Virus record (IMG/VR): IMGVR_UViG_3300017613_002552
Location: 1 to 64,000 of that record
DNA from: a virus
Strand: one strand, 5' to 3'
Length of the DNA: 64,000 nucleotides
Made by a program: the position numbers and the translations under genes. The notes under the pieces are model-generated. The model searched no databases. It was not told where the DNA came from and saw nothing but the letters and a program-made list of their open reading frames with translations. This document shows positions 44,405 to 52,529 of the stretch, in pieces (the first letter of the stretch is position 1; each line of letters starts with the position of its first letter).

Positions 44405-44688
44405 TAGCCCATCCCTCCCACGAGCCTTCGAGCAAGGGCGATAGACACCCTAGCCGATGCAACCAGACAGAAGACGAGGGTTTTCTGACTAAGCGTGGCG
44501 TTGCCCCTGAATGCAACGGGCAGGGCCGTATTGAAGCTGGCCTGATTGTCGTCAATCCACTCATCAGTTGCAACAATGGCGGCCAGAAGGTCTGCCTTAT
44601 CAAAATCTCCAAGTGTCTCGAAGGACCTGGACCAATACCTGGCAAGTCCCCGCCGAACCTTGTTTCTATCTTCGGTACTAAGGGGCAT
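44404..44688 (-). CDS. Small phage protein, helical
   Basis: 94 residues. Helical, with DKADLLAAIVATDEWIDDNQASFNTALP followed by LSQKTLVFCLVASARVSIA. This short pattern occurs near the virion genes of many phages, but its function is not known to me. ATG overlaps the end of the upstream small gene. Confidence 0.55.
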   Translation of the reverse strand: MPLSTEDRNKVRRGLARYWSRSFETLGDFDKADLLAAIVATDEWIDDNQASFNTALPVAFRGNATLSQKTLVFCLVASARVSIALARRLVGGMG

Positions 44689-44854
44689 CTTTTAACTCCA
44701 CTTCTCGCCAATGCAATTCACCATCGGCGAGGTACAATTCCAGAACTACTCCGTCGCAAAACTCAAATGGTTGCGGCTTTCCAGAAAAGGCACTATCAAT
44801 AAGCAAGGAAAACGATCTCAAGTAGCCCTCTTTAAGAACCTTCTTCTGTTCCAC
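44678..44854 (-). CDS. Small hypothetical protein
   Basis: 58 residues, GTG 44854 about eight bases after GGAGGG. Sequence ends with strands (GVVLELYLADGELHWREVEL). It overlaps both neighbours by about 10-23 bases, as expected in this densely packed block. Not recognised. Confidence 0.45.
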   Translation of the reverse strand: MEQKKVLKEGYLRSFSLLIDSAFSGKPQPFEFCDGVVLELYLADGELHWREVELKDAP

Positions 44855-45008
44855 TCACTACCCTCCAAACCATTCCATCTAGCTCTTCGTCTATTTCCGG
44901 GTCCGGCTTCGGCTCCTCGACATCCCAACCACGAATAGCGTGCGCCCCGGCCTCCTGTTCGTCCTGCTTCACCATCTCGCCGTCTTCAAGCTTCCAGCGC
45001 TCTGTCAT
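44832..45008 (-). CDS. Small acidic hypothetical protein
   Basis: 58 residues, ATG 45008 three bases after the portal stop. Acidic, with Trp and Gln/Glu (WKLEDGEMVKQDEQEAG). Its own ribosome site is poor, so it may depend on coupling to portal translation. Not recognised. Confidence 0.4.
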   Translation of the reverse strand: MTERWKLEDGEMVKQDEQEAGAHAIRGWDVEEPKPDPEIDEELDGMVWRVVSGTEEGS

Positions 45009-45011
45009 TTT

Positions 45012-48000
45012 TTAATCTTCTCCATAGAGCCACTTGAGGTCTTTGTATCGACTCCACTCTGCGGCACGTCCAAACTTGCTCACGGCGGAGAAGTAGGATC
45101 GGTCATCCCAACCATTCTTCGGCTCTCCACCAAGCGCCTTTGTAAAAAGTCCGTGCATATAATCGTCATCGTTGATGTTGAAGTGTATTTCGTCAATGAG
45201 CTTCCATGCTTTGTCTCTGTCCCCACCAGAAAGAACACCGGCGAGAGAGGCAACGGTTCCCATGTGCCCCTTGTAAACAGGACTTGAGTACTTGTTGGCC
45301 CAATATCGATGGTTGACGCCCATTGCTCGCCGTGCAAGTAAGTCTGTTGTACCCTCTTCAACAAGGACGTTTCCGTAATTCCTGTGCGCTCTGCCCTCCT
45401 TGATCTGCAATCCGAGTGAACCATCGGAGCGCTTGCGCGTGTGCGTCATTTCGTGTACGATGGAGTAACTGCCAAACTTGCGGTCTTTCTCTATTTTTTC
45501 AAGTAGGTGTGGACCTACAAAGATGTCACCATCCCGCGCAGCCGCATACGTTCGCTTGGTCTTCAGCAGACAGGCTTTGTTCTGCCCACAAACGGCAGCC
45601 CCATAAGCGGAACCATCTGCGTAAAGTGTGAGGTTTGGACCTTTGATCCCAAGGGCCTCAGAGGTCATTGCGGCAGCATCATTCACCCTGAACGCCGCTC
45701 TTTCACTTACCTTGCCACTGAGCTTGAACCTGTCTTCTGGGTATGGCTTCGCCGCATGTCGCTTATCTGTGAACCTTCCACCTGTATCATGGTACGGGTT
45801 TTCGAGCTTTTCACTGCCATCGCCACGATCCACGGCAAGTCCAATGAGTTCTTGTGTCAACCCGTAAATGTTTCTGACCATTTCAGCATCGATATAGGCT
45901 CTTCCATCCTCCACTGGGAAAATAGACTTCCCGCCGTCATCCTCAAATGAAATGAAGTCAGCACCCTCTTCTACCATCCTCATCATTGCGGCGAGAACAA
46001 AGAGTGCAGCAGCAAATCTTTCACCACCACCAGCCTCCAACTTCTTATACAGGCTTTCGATAAATGACCAATCTTGGCGCTCATAGGCAGCATTGATCTC
46101 TTGCATAATGTCTTTAGAGCCACCATGATCTGGGTGATAAACCTTCGCAAGTTTGCGGTACATACCCTTGAATTCTTTTTCTGTAGACCCAGAGGGCCAA
46201 GAGGATTTCCCAGACGGCTTATAATCCCACCGGCTCTCTCTGTAGGTCCTCTCGTACCTCTTCTTTTGTTTCTCCCACTGGCTCTTCCTCCACTCCTCAT
46301 CCTTCTTATATTTTCTCTCATCTACGAGGTCCCTGGCAAGCGCAGCAGAGCACGAAACACCAAAGGCAGCAACACCTACCTTAAAAGATGTTGCAAATAC
46401 TCTTGCAGATTCTTTTTCTATCTCACCGTATGTTAGGCTATACTCATTGCCGCGAATCTTCATCGATAGTGCAATGTCTCGCTTCTTTTTCCCCTTCGCC
46501 TTCCTTATTTCTCCAGATGTAATATTGACAACGCCAGAGCCAATGGCAAGAATGCCACTGGTAACAAATGCTGCCCATCCAGCTTGCGCCACTGCATGAC
46601 TGGCAGTAGCAAACCTGCCCAAGTTATCATGATGTGGATTATAAAGCTCGGTGCCACTTTTGTTATACGGAGCTATTAACCTGATCTCTTCAAAAAGCAA
46701 CCATCGCTTGACCTCATCCTTTGTGTTTTTTGCTTCCTCGACTAACTCCTCGAATCTCTCAACCTCATCAGAGAACCATGTAAATTCAGCGCTCTCTGGC
46801 TTGTGTCCAAGAAGTTCTTCGTAACCTGTTCCCCAATCGATACCCGTGTCTCTCAGGTGACTACTGAGCCAGCTATAAGATGGCCTACTACTCGATTTCC
46901 AATTCGAGTTGGTGCCCTCAAAGAAAGATCGTGTAGACTTGAAAGAATGTGTGTTCAAGTGCAGATCATCGATCAGCTTCCATGCCTTACTCGCATTTCC
47001 GCCGCTAGTATGCCACGCCCAATCTGCAACGGCGACGGTGTAGTGCTGGTACACTGTGTGCGTTGTCTTTTTGCCGTAAAAGTCCTTCATAAAACGGCGA
47101 GTGAGGAGTTCTGTTGCACCCTCCTCTACATCGTTCGGGAAAAACTTCGACCACTTGGTTAGTTGAGGTCCACCAAGCGGCAGAGTCTTGCCGCCCTTTC
47201 TCCTTCTTGAGTGGATGATCTCATGGGCAACTGGGTGAGCGGGGTGAACATCTTTGTACTTGCCAAATAGATAATCGCTCTCTTTGCCTTTCTCAATAGC
47301 TTCAAGCCCCTTCGGGCTCACATGCGTCGTTTTTGTAACCGGGTTGTAAGCTCCAAGGGCAGGAACTCCATAGGTGTTAGCAAGGAATCCGGGCCACTCC
47401 TCATGGAGCTTCACATTCTTGGCGCTGATGCCGCTTATTCGTTCCTGGAGCGCACCAGCAACTCTTCCAACCTCTTCCTTTCCACCAGCAAAGCCAATTG
47501 CACCGGATGCGCCTTGTTTACTGGTGAACCTGCCCTTGTCATCATGGTAAGGGTTGAAAAGCTCGACCGTGCTATCGTCGCCGCGAAGACCAAGGCGTTC
47601 AAGAATCTCAACTTGTCTGACAGAAAGCGCGACAAGAGAAGTGTTAAGGGCCTGCTGTATCATTTCTAGGGATTCGGTCTTCCCCTCTTTATCTCTCTGG
47701 GAAGACCACCGGCCCTCGCCGCCAGGTTGCTGCTTCGCCTTCTCCTCTGCATCGGCCTTCTTTGCTTTCTGTTGCTGCTCAAAAGCTTCCTGCGCTTCCT
47801 GCTTGGCCTGCTCCTTTATCTCATCTACTTCTTTTTCTGTGAGCGTTGGAACCCCACCCTTAATGAATAGCTCGCGCCAGTTCACATTCTGCAAGGCATC
47901 GCCAGCGGTGTTGCCAGCAACAGCCATGAGCTTGAATAGCAATGGGAGAACCCGACTATTCGCTCCCTGAAAATCAAGCCAAATCTTCGTTGCCTTGGAG

Positions 48001-49157
48001 CCATTGTACCGAAGGGACTTTCTGAGAACGTATTGAGAGATATGAAGGCCAATATGCGATAGAATTCTCTCAGTGTCCAGCATTACGGCGAATTCATCAT
48101 TTTCGCTATCCGCGCTCCCTGTCAGCAAGAAACGATTGATATTATCTGACAGCAATTCAAGAGCAGAAATAAAGCCGTTGCCTGCCTGATCGTTGCCTGT
48201 TTTTTGTAGATCGATTGTCCAAAGTCGCTCGCCGGATTCTCTGTAGGTATCAGAGGGCAACGCAGCATAGTTTGTCCTATGCAAGCTCTGTGCCATTTGT
48301 ATGGCCCAGGCCATGCAATCAACCTTCTGACCATTTACCAAAATGCGGCCCTTGCTCGGCGCACGGACGATAACGGTCCCCTCACCAGCCCTTTTCAGGT
48401 AGCGAAGAAACGATCTCCACACCAATTCAAACCAGAACCACCAGACATATACTGGTTCAAGGATGCTCTTTCCTTGCAGGTCCCCAAAAAGACCATCGTT
48501 TGCAATTATGAGCGCCCGATCCAGTCCAATTGTCACGGGGTCTTCCATCCACGATGCGGCTTGGACAAAGCCCTCGAAGGATCGTGTCTTTTTGTTACGA
48601 AGGATTTCCTGGATCGTATTTGGGTGACAGCCATGAATGTCATCAATAACCCAGTACGGATACGCAGATTTTGCCAGCCCATATCCTTGTGGGTATTCAG
48701 GCGTCCAGACCGTCTCTCCATAGAATGCACCGTACTCAAGGAAAGTCAGAATCTCACCAATCACCTTCGGCAAAATTTCTCGAAGGTTAGCATGAACTAC
48801 TTCTGACAACCTCTCATCGGCAGATTTGACACTGAAGCCAGAATCAGCGTTGACGACACCAATAACCGGTGCCTTCTTCAGTGCCATTGGGTATGCGATT
48901 TGGCCGGAGGACATCATCTGATCAATTATGTCCACGTTGACACCGCTCGACGCACCCCTGTTCAGCATTCCAACATGGTAGTCTAAAAGGTATCCTTCAA
49001 CTTCTTCCGGCGATGGCTGACTAGACCTACTCATTGGAGGAAGTGCCCCGTAACTGCCTTCAACCTCAAGCATTACGGTTTGTCGCTCTTCTTCTGGCAG
49101 GGTAGCCAGTGCCTTTTCCAAGGCTGACAGATCAGCCGATTTGCTGTCGTAAGTCAT
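45012..49157 (-). CDS. Portal protein fused to two zincin-like domains and a J domain
   Basis: 1381 residues from ATG 49157 (AAGGAA upstream; GTG 49193 is possible). Residues 1-500 are a Mu gp29/DUF935-like portal (YGAFYGETVW; IMAQSLHR). After it come three NPYHD/NPHHD-GRF linkers (about 535, 840, 1120). Domain A: HEIIH 645-649 then EEGATELL 678; domain B: HEMTH 1235-1239 then EEGTTDLL 1267. Both also share a GG---KAWKLID--H segment, so they are duplicates. Between them: two membrane-like helices (about 850-940) and a J domain (HPD 1008-1010). In other phages the GRF linkers occur in polyvalent proteins injected with DNA. Normal portals are 400-600 residues. Confidence 0.85.
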   Translation of the reverse strand: MTYDSKSADLSALEKALATLPEEERQTVMLEVEGSYGALPPMSRSSQPSPEEVEGYLLDYHVGMLNRGASSGVNVDIIDQMMSSGQIAYPMALKKAPVIGVVNADSGFSVKSADERLSEVVHANLREILPKVIGEILTFLEYGAFYGETVWTPEYPQGYGLAKSAYPYWVIDDIHGCHPNTIQEILRNKKTRSFEGFVQAASWMEDPVTIGLDRALIIANDGLFGDLQGKSILEPVYVWWFWFELVWRSFLRYLKRAGEGTVIVRAPSKGRILVNGQKVDCMAWAIQMAQSLHRTNYAALPSDTYRESGERLWTIDLQKTGNDQAGNGFISALELLSDNINRFLLTGSADSENDEFAVMLDTERILSHIGLHISQYVLRKSLRYNGSKATKIWLDFQGANSRVLPLLFKLMAVAGNTAGDALQNVNWRELFIKGGVPTLTEKEVDEIKEQAKQEAQEAFEQQQKAKKADAEEKAKQQPGGEGRWSSQRDKEGKTESLEMIQQALNTSLVALSVRQVEILERLGLRGDDSTVELFNPYHDDKGRFTSKQGASGAIGFAGGKEEVGRVAGALQERISGISAKNVKLHEEWPGFLANTYGVPALGAYNPVTKTTHVSPKGLEAIEKGKESDYLFGKYKDVHPAHPVAHEIIHSRRRKGGKTLPLGGPQLTKWSKFFPNDVEEGATELLTRRFMKDFYGKKTTHTVYQHYTVAVADWAWHTSGGNASKAWKLIDDLHLNTHSFKSTRSFFEGTNSNWKSSSRPSYSWLSSHLRDTGIDWGTGYEELLGHKPESAEFTWFSDEVERFEELVEEAKNTKDEVKRWLLFEEIRLIAPYNKSGTELYNPHHDNLGRFATASHAVAQAGWAAFVTSGILAIGSGVVNITSGEIRKAKGKKKRDIALSMKIRGNEYSLTYGEIEKESARVFATSFKVGVAAFGVSCSAALARDLVDERKYKKDEEWRKSQWEKQKKRYERTYRESRWDYKPSGKSSWPSGSTEKEFKGMYRKLAKVYHPDHGGSKDIMQEINAAYERQDWSFIESLYKKLEAGGGERFAAALFVLAAMMRMVEEGADFISFEDDGGKSIFPVEDGRAYIDAEMVRNIYGLTQELIGLAVDRGDGSEKLENPYHDTGGRFTDKRHAAKPYPEDRFKLSGKVSERAAFRVNDAAAMTSEALGIKGPNLTLYADGSAYGAAVCGQNKACLLKTKRTYAAARDGDIFVGPHLLEKIEKDRKFGSYSIVHEMTHTRKRSDGSLGLQIKEGRAHRNYGNVLVEEGTTDLLARRAMGVNHRYWANKYSSPVYKGHMGTVASLAGVLSGGDRDKAWKLIDEIHFNINDDDYMHGLFTKALGGEPKNGWDDRSYFSAVSKFGRAAEWSRYKDLKWLYGED

Positions 49158-50715
49158 ACATTGGGTTCCTTGGGTCAAATTCTGACCAATCACTCATGAT
49201 TTCGACATCCGCTCCATCGATAACACCCATAGTCGGTATAAGAATGTTGACCGGATCGAAATCTGTATCAAGCTCTGTCGGGACCATTGGCAGAGAGACT
49301 ATTCTCTCCGGCATTTCAAAGTCGTACCCACCCATCTCAACTAGGGCATCATACGCCAAGATAGCAGCAATTACAAGGTCATCATATTGTCCAGATGGCG
49401 CAGAGTATTGATTGTTTCCAAGGTCCTCATAGGTGAGAAGCTGGTAATAAAGAGCTTTGCTTGTAATAGCCACCAAGCCGCCAGCAAGGGCAAGCGCGAA
49501 CTGATTCACAAGCCTCGGCTTGCTTTTTGATGTTGTTCTTGAGAGTCCAATTTCGGACACGTCATCTTCAGGCAAAATGTGCCTATTCTCTACCGTTAGA
49601 CCTGGGCCATTCTCCTCGATCAGCATTAGACCGGGCCACTTTTTGTGCCATGCAGACACATAGCCCATCATTTCTACGCGCTCGCCGCCGATCTCTTCTG
49701 TTTTCCCCGCCCACTCATCAAGGGGCATCTGGTTTGCTTCGCTTGCAACCTCCATGCCATACTCATTGAAGGTGACAACTGCGTTAAAGTCACGAGTGCG
49801 AACCTTCTTATTCCGCCTGATTTCGGCAGAGTCAATACCAGAAGCAAAGGTCCCCTTATTGACTGGCAAATCGGCGAGTTCTTGTGGGAGCCCATGCTCA
49901 AAGAAGCACTTTGCAAGGTAGGTTGGGTCAAACGCAGGAGAACCAGTGCCAAGGAAAACAAGCTCAAACTCCTGGTTAATTTGATTATCGGTCATCCCAT
50001 CCGATGCATCCGCCAGCCATTTACTTCCAAAGCCGCAGTCCGTGTAGTGGACCCGTATCGCCCTGAAGGTGCTTTCCCCGCCGTCTGCCTGCATCCACAA
50101 ACGAGCAAACGCACCAGAAACACCGTTCGGCGAAGAGGCTGCAACCACCTGACCACCATGAGAGGTCGTTGGCTTAATCGAGGTCCAGGTCTCCTCTGCG
50201 TTGTCGAGGTGGGCAAACTCGTCAAGGAAAACAAACCGCGCAGTATCACCACGACCGGAATCACCGGTGGTTGTGAGTGAGTCAATGCTCGATTCACTGG
50301 TTATGTGCTTACCTGCTCGCCTGTGAACAACTGCCAGGCGCGTTTGTGATGTGGATGAATATGGCCTTCGGATGAAGTCTGGGAAGTTGTCAATAACAAA
50401 CTTCACCTTGGCGAGCAACTTGATCGCCTTCTTCTCTTTTTGGGAAAGCAAGAGGATTTCAATGTCTGGATTGAAGAGAATCAGCCAGGCCACAAAACCA
50501 GCAATTGTCCAAGATGCACCGACTTGACGGCTCTTGAGAATAACCGCGTTTTGGCCGCTTTGCAAGTACTCAATGAGGTCTTCTTGCCAGGGGTACGGGA
50601 CCCACTTGATCTTCCCTCTGATAATATGCCTCAAGTGGCCGTATTTTTCTATGGTGTACAAGGCAGATGCGCGACAACGCTTATACTCGTCTGCCTCTTC
50701 CCTGGTCAACTTCAT
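49132..50715 (-). CDS. terL: Terminase large subunit
   Basis: 527 residues. Walker A-like SRQVGASW (62-69), Walker B FVFLDE (161-166), then the C-terminal RNase-H-like nuclease with SGIDSAE (Asp near 295), MLIEEN and DDLVIAAILAYDAL. It powers DNA translocation into the prohead and cuts the concatemer. The start overlaps the small subunit by TAATG. The packaging type (cos or headful) cannot be told. Confidence 0.95.
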   Translation of the reverse strand: MKLTREEADEYKRCRASALYTIEKYGHLRHIIRGKIKWVPYPWQEDLIEYLQSGQNAVILKSRQVGASWTIAGFVAWLILFNPDIEILLLSQKEKKAIKLLAKVKFVIDNFPDFIRRPYSSTSQTRLAVVHRRAGKHITSESSIDSLTTTGDSGRGDTARFVFLDEFAHLDNAEETWTSIKPTTSHGGQVVAASSPNGVSGAFARLWMQADGGESTFRAIRVHYTDCGFGSKWLADASDGMTDNQINQEFELVFLGTGSPAFDPTYLAKCFFEHGLPQELADLPVNKGTFASGIDSAEIRRNKKVRTRDFNAVVTFNEYGMEVASEANQMPLDEWAGKTEEIGGERVEMMGYVSAWHKKWPGLMLIEENGPGLTVENRHILPEDDVSEIGLSRTTSKSKPRLVNQFALALAGGLVAITSKALYYQLLTYEDLGNNQYSAPSGQYDDLVIAAILAYDALVEMGGYDFEMPERIVSLPMVPTELDTDFDPVNILIPTMGVIDGADVEIMSDWSEFDPRNPMYDLRQQIG

Positions 50716-51059
50716 TAGATATCGTCCCTATCAAATTCTTCTTCTCCGTCACTAGAATAGGCAGTAAGTGCTTGCCATGACTCTATTAGGGCAACGGTAT
50801 CCTTTGGCGAGCACGAACCTTCAGAAACCAAAGAGAAGATTTTGTGGCGCATTATCTCTGCTTGTACAGCAGCATCGCTTGAGCAGTTACCATATCCAGC
50901 AGAAAACCTCTTGTGCTGCCATGAATCCTCAGAACCCCAAACCTTCACGGTATCATGGCTGACACCAATGCGTTCTGCAACATCCTTGTAGCCCACGTCA
51001 TTGCCAGACATGAAGTACTCGAATGCTCTTTCTTTATCGGTAAGAGGCTTCCTATCCAT
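50715..51059 (-). CDS. terS: Terminase small subunit-like protein
   Basis: 114 residues. The N-terminal helix-turn-helix (KERAFEYFMSGNDVGYKDVAERIGVSHDTVKVW) is of the TerS/phage regulatory type, followed by an oligomerisation helix region and an acidic tail. First gene of the late operon, directly before terL. Its start codon sits at the expected transcription start of the promoter at 51066-51094, so the mRNA may be leaderless; no ribosome site is visible. Confidence 0.7.
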   Translation of the reverse strand: MDRKPLTDKERAFEYFMSGNDVGYKDVAERIGVSHDTVKVWGSEDSWQHKRFSAGYGNCSSDAAVQAEIMRHKIFSLVSEGSCSPKDTVALIESWQALTAYSSDGEEEFDRDDI

Positions 51060-51065
51060 ACACGA

Positions 51066-51094
51066 ATTGTAACATAAACAGCCAGCAATGTCAA
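51066..51094 (-). promoter_or_regulatory. Sigma-70 promoter for the late operon
   Basis: Minus strand TTGACA (51094-51089), 17-base spacer, TACAAT (51071-51066). Initiation would fall at 51059-51060, the A of the terS start codon. The -35 box is eight bases from that of the divergent plus-strand promoter. Confidence 0.75.
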
Positions 51095-51102
51095 GGGGGT
51101 AC

Positions 51103-51131
51103 TTGACACGAAAAGTGAAATATGCTATACT
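51103..51131 (+). promoter_or_regulatory. Sigma-70 promoter for the rightward operon
   Basis: TTGACA 51103-51108, 17-base spacer, TATACT 51126-51131. It would start transcription near 51138 and read the small membrane-protein gene and regulators at 51.2-52.1 kb. It diverges from the late promoter. Confidence 0.8.
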
Positions 51132-51133
51132 AT

Positions 51134-51175
51134 GTCACACGAGTAGCTGTATTATAAAGAGAGGATAGGTGTGAC
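51134..51175 (+). promoter_or_regulatory. Inverted repeat at the rightward transcription start
   Basis: GTCACAC (51134-51140) and GTGTGAC (51169-51175), perfect over 7 bp, spacer 28. It overlaps the start of transcription and ends at the GTG of the next gene. It may be a split operator for a dimer or an mRNA hairpin covering the start codon. Confidence 0.4.
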
Positions 51176-51313
51176 GTGGTTGACAGCTTAACATTTTATG
51201 TAACTTGGAAAGCAACGGTGGTAATGCTATGCGCGGCCTCCTTCATCTTGGGCATCATGGCAACAGTGATCTTCCTGGCGATCCTGTCGAAGAAAACAGA
51301 ATCTCAGGAGTAA
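51176..51313 (+). CDS. Small membrane protein
   Basis: 45 residues from GTG 51176 after GAGAGGATAGGTGTGAC. One hydrophobic helix (VVMLCAASFILGIMATVIFLAIL) and a short polar tail (SKKTESQE). It is the first gene after the rightward promoter and overlaps the next gene in another frame. Could be an early superinfection-exclusion type peptide, but that is a guess. Confidence 0.5.
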   Translation: MVDSLTFYVTWKATVVMLCAASFILGIMATVIFLAILSKKTESQE

Positions 51314-51672
51314 TAGAATACCCCCCGAAGTGGGGCTTTTTGATTCCATACCAAGGAAGGCCGCTGACACTGAAAGATGTAGATGTGGAAGCGCTCGAAT
51401 GGATGCGAGAACATTTCAAGGAACGCTACGAAGACGAGCCGATTCCAATTAAAGGTGTCCTGAAAGAAACAGCAAGTCCGTTCGTGAGGAAAACAAGTAT
51501 CCTTCCGCATCTCTTGAGGCTTTGGGCGAACGGGCGCATAGAAAGGTTCGCCAAGGGCTTTCACACTTTATCTGGGAGACCTAACTATGGTAGCTACTTT
51601 ATCTGGCATTCCTGGGCCGGAGATCACATTGCTGACAATGATCTCAGAGGTCCCGCTTATTTTATGCCGTGA
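51229..51672 (+). CDS. Hypothetical early protein
   Basis: 147 residues if ATG 51229 is used (TTG 51205 also possible). Because the 5' part overlaps the small membrane gene, the true start may be near 51316, after AGGAGTA, where the conserved-looking part begins (GVIEYPPKWGFLIPYQGRP). The body has DVEALEWMREHFKERYEDEPIPIKGVL and a basic end. Not recognised. Confidence 0.45.
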   Translation: MRGLLHLGHHGNSDLPGDPVEENRISGVIEYPPKWGFLIPYQGRPLTLKDVDVEALEWMREHFKERYEDEPIPIKGVLKETASPFVRKTSILPHLLRLWANGRIERFAKGFHTLSGRPNYGSYFIWHSWAGDHIADNDLRGPAYFMP

Positions 51673-52141
51673 CGAAGACACGGCAATGATCATCCAGGCG
51701 GCCCTTCACTCTCACCTTACAAGAGAGCCGCCGGTTATGGTTGTCGGCGAGGAAGAATGGCCTGAGAAGATGCAGTGCAGTGCAGCGCTCATCACGCCCA
51801 TTCAAATCCTTGGCTCTGGTGAACCAAAAAGTTTCTCCCTGCCAGATATTGAAAGGCTGACAAAAAGCACAAAAAAGGTCCTTTCTTCCATTATGCGCTA
51901 CAAGATGGCAAACGATGGCAAATTCCCTCCAATTCGCTGGATTGCCGCCGCAGCTTTTGGCGAAGATACCCCACTATCAAAAAGAGGGGTCAGAAACGCA
52001 ATTAAGGAACTTGAGAGAGCAAAATTCCTGTTCAGGCCAGATGAACAAACCATAGATTACAGAACAAACTTTGGCAGATGGAGACCTGATCCATCTATCG
52101 CTCGCTCCGCTGGCCTTGAGGTAGAAGAATATGAGCGTTGA
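51587..52141 (+). CDS. Putative winged-helix regulator
   Basis: 184 residues, ATG within the end of the previous gene (86-base overlap). The N-terminal half is alpha/beta (ISEVPLILCRDEDTAMIIQAALHS); the C-terminal half reads as a winged helix (SIMRYKMANDGKFPPIRWIAAAAFG; LSKRGVRNAIKELERAKFLFRPD). Placed near the divergent promoters, it may control the early/late switch. The next promoter starts within its last codons. Confidence 0.5.
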   Translation: MVATLSGIPGPEITLLTMISEVPLILCRDEDTAMIIQAALHSHLTREPPVMVVGEEEWPEKMQCSAALITPIQILGSGEPKSFSLPDIERLTKSTKKVLSSIMRYKMANDGKFPPIRWIAAAAFGEDTPLSKRGVRNAIKELERAKFLFRPDEQTIDYRTNFGRWRPDPSIARSAGLEVEEYER

Positions 52142-52166
52142 CAAGTTTGCAGATGTGATGTATAAT
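52138..52166 (+). promoter_or_regulatory. Strong sigma-70 promoter (short-RNA cassette 1)
   Basis: TTGACA 52138-52143, 17-base spacer, TATAAT 52161-52166: perfect consensus boxes and spacing. It begins four bases before the end of the preceding gene. The initially transcribed bases resemble those of the promoter at 56311-56339. Confidence 0.85.
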
Positions 52167-52171
52167 AGAAT

Positions 52172-52243
52172 CACTGTCTTCTTCTGTTGCCATTTGCCGC
52201 AGAGGGCGCAAACCGGCTGGCTGCCCAGTCGGTTTGTGTTTTG
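52172..52243 (+). ncRNA. Short RNA or attenuated leader (cassette 1)
   Basis: From the start expected near 52173 to the end of a hairpin: 12-bp stem CAAACCGGCTGG/CCAGTCGGTTTG (52209-52220 / 52225-52236, one G-U), 4-base loop, then TGTTTTG. About 70 bases. The next gene begins 14 bases on with a poor ribosome site. The transcript either ends here as a small RNA or reads through partly as an attenuated leader. Confidence 0.5.
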
Positions 52244-52256
52244 AAAGAAAATCCCA

Positions 52257-52529
52257 ATGTCACAAAATGAAAAAGAACTCGAACTTGCAAGGATTGCAAA
52301 ATCAATAGAGACTGACTTCTGCGGCGATTTCGCAGAGGCACTTGCTGTCTTCCAAAAAGCAGCGGCCAAATCGTATGAAGTATTATGCAAGGCTATCATA
52401 GAGATGCACAACAACATGGCCGAAATCTATGTCAAGTATTCTGAAGAAATCGATGGCAGGGCACTAAGCCAAGAGGAGAAGCGGAAAATCTTCCTCGACC
52501 ACATCACATCCACAATGGAGGAAAAGTGA
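52257..52529 (+). CDS. Small helical hypothetical protein
   Basis: 90 residues, fully helical (ELELARIAKSIETDFCGDFAEALAVFQKAAAKSY), weak ribosome site. Ends in a GTGA overlap with the glycosyltransferase. It opens the sugar-modification cluster downstream of the hairpin. Not recognised. Confidence 0.5.
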   Translation: MSQNEKELELARIAKSIETDFCGDFAEALAVFQKAAAKSYEVLCKAIIEMHNNMAEIYVKYSEEIDGRALSQEEKRKIFLDHITSTMEEK

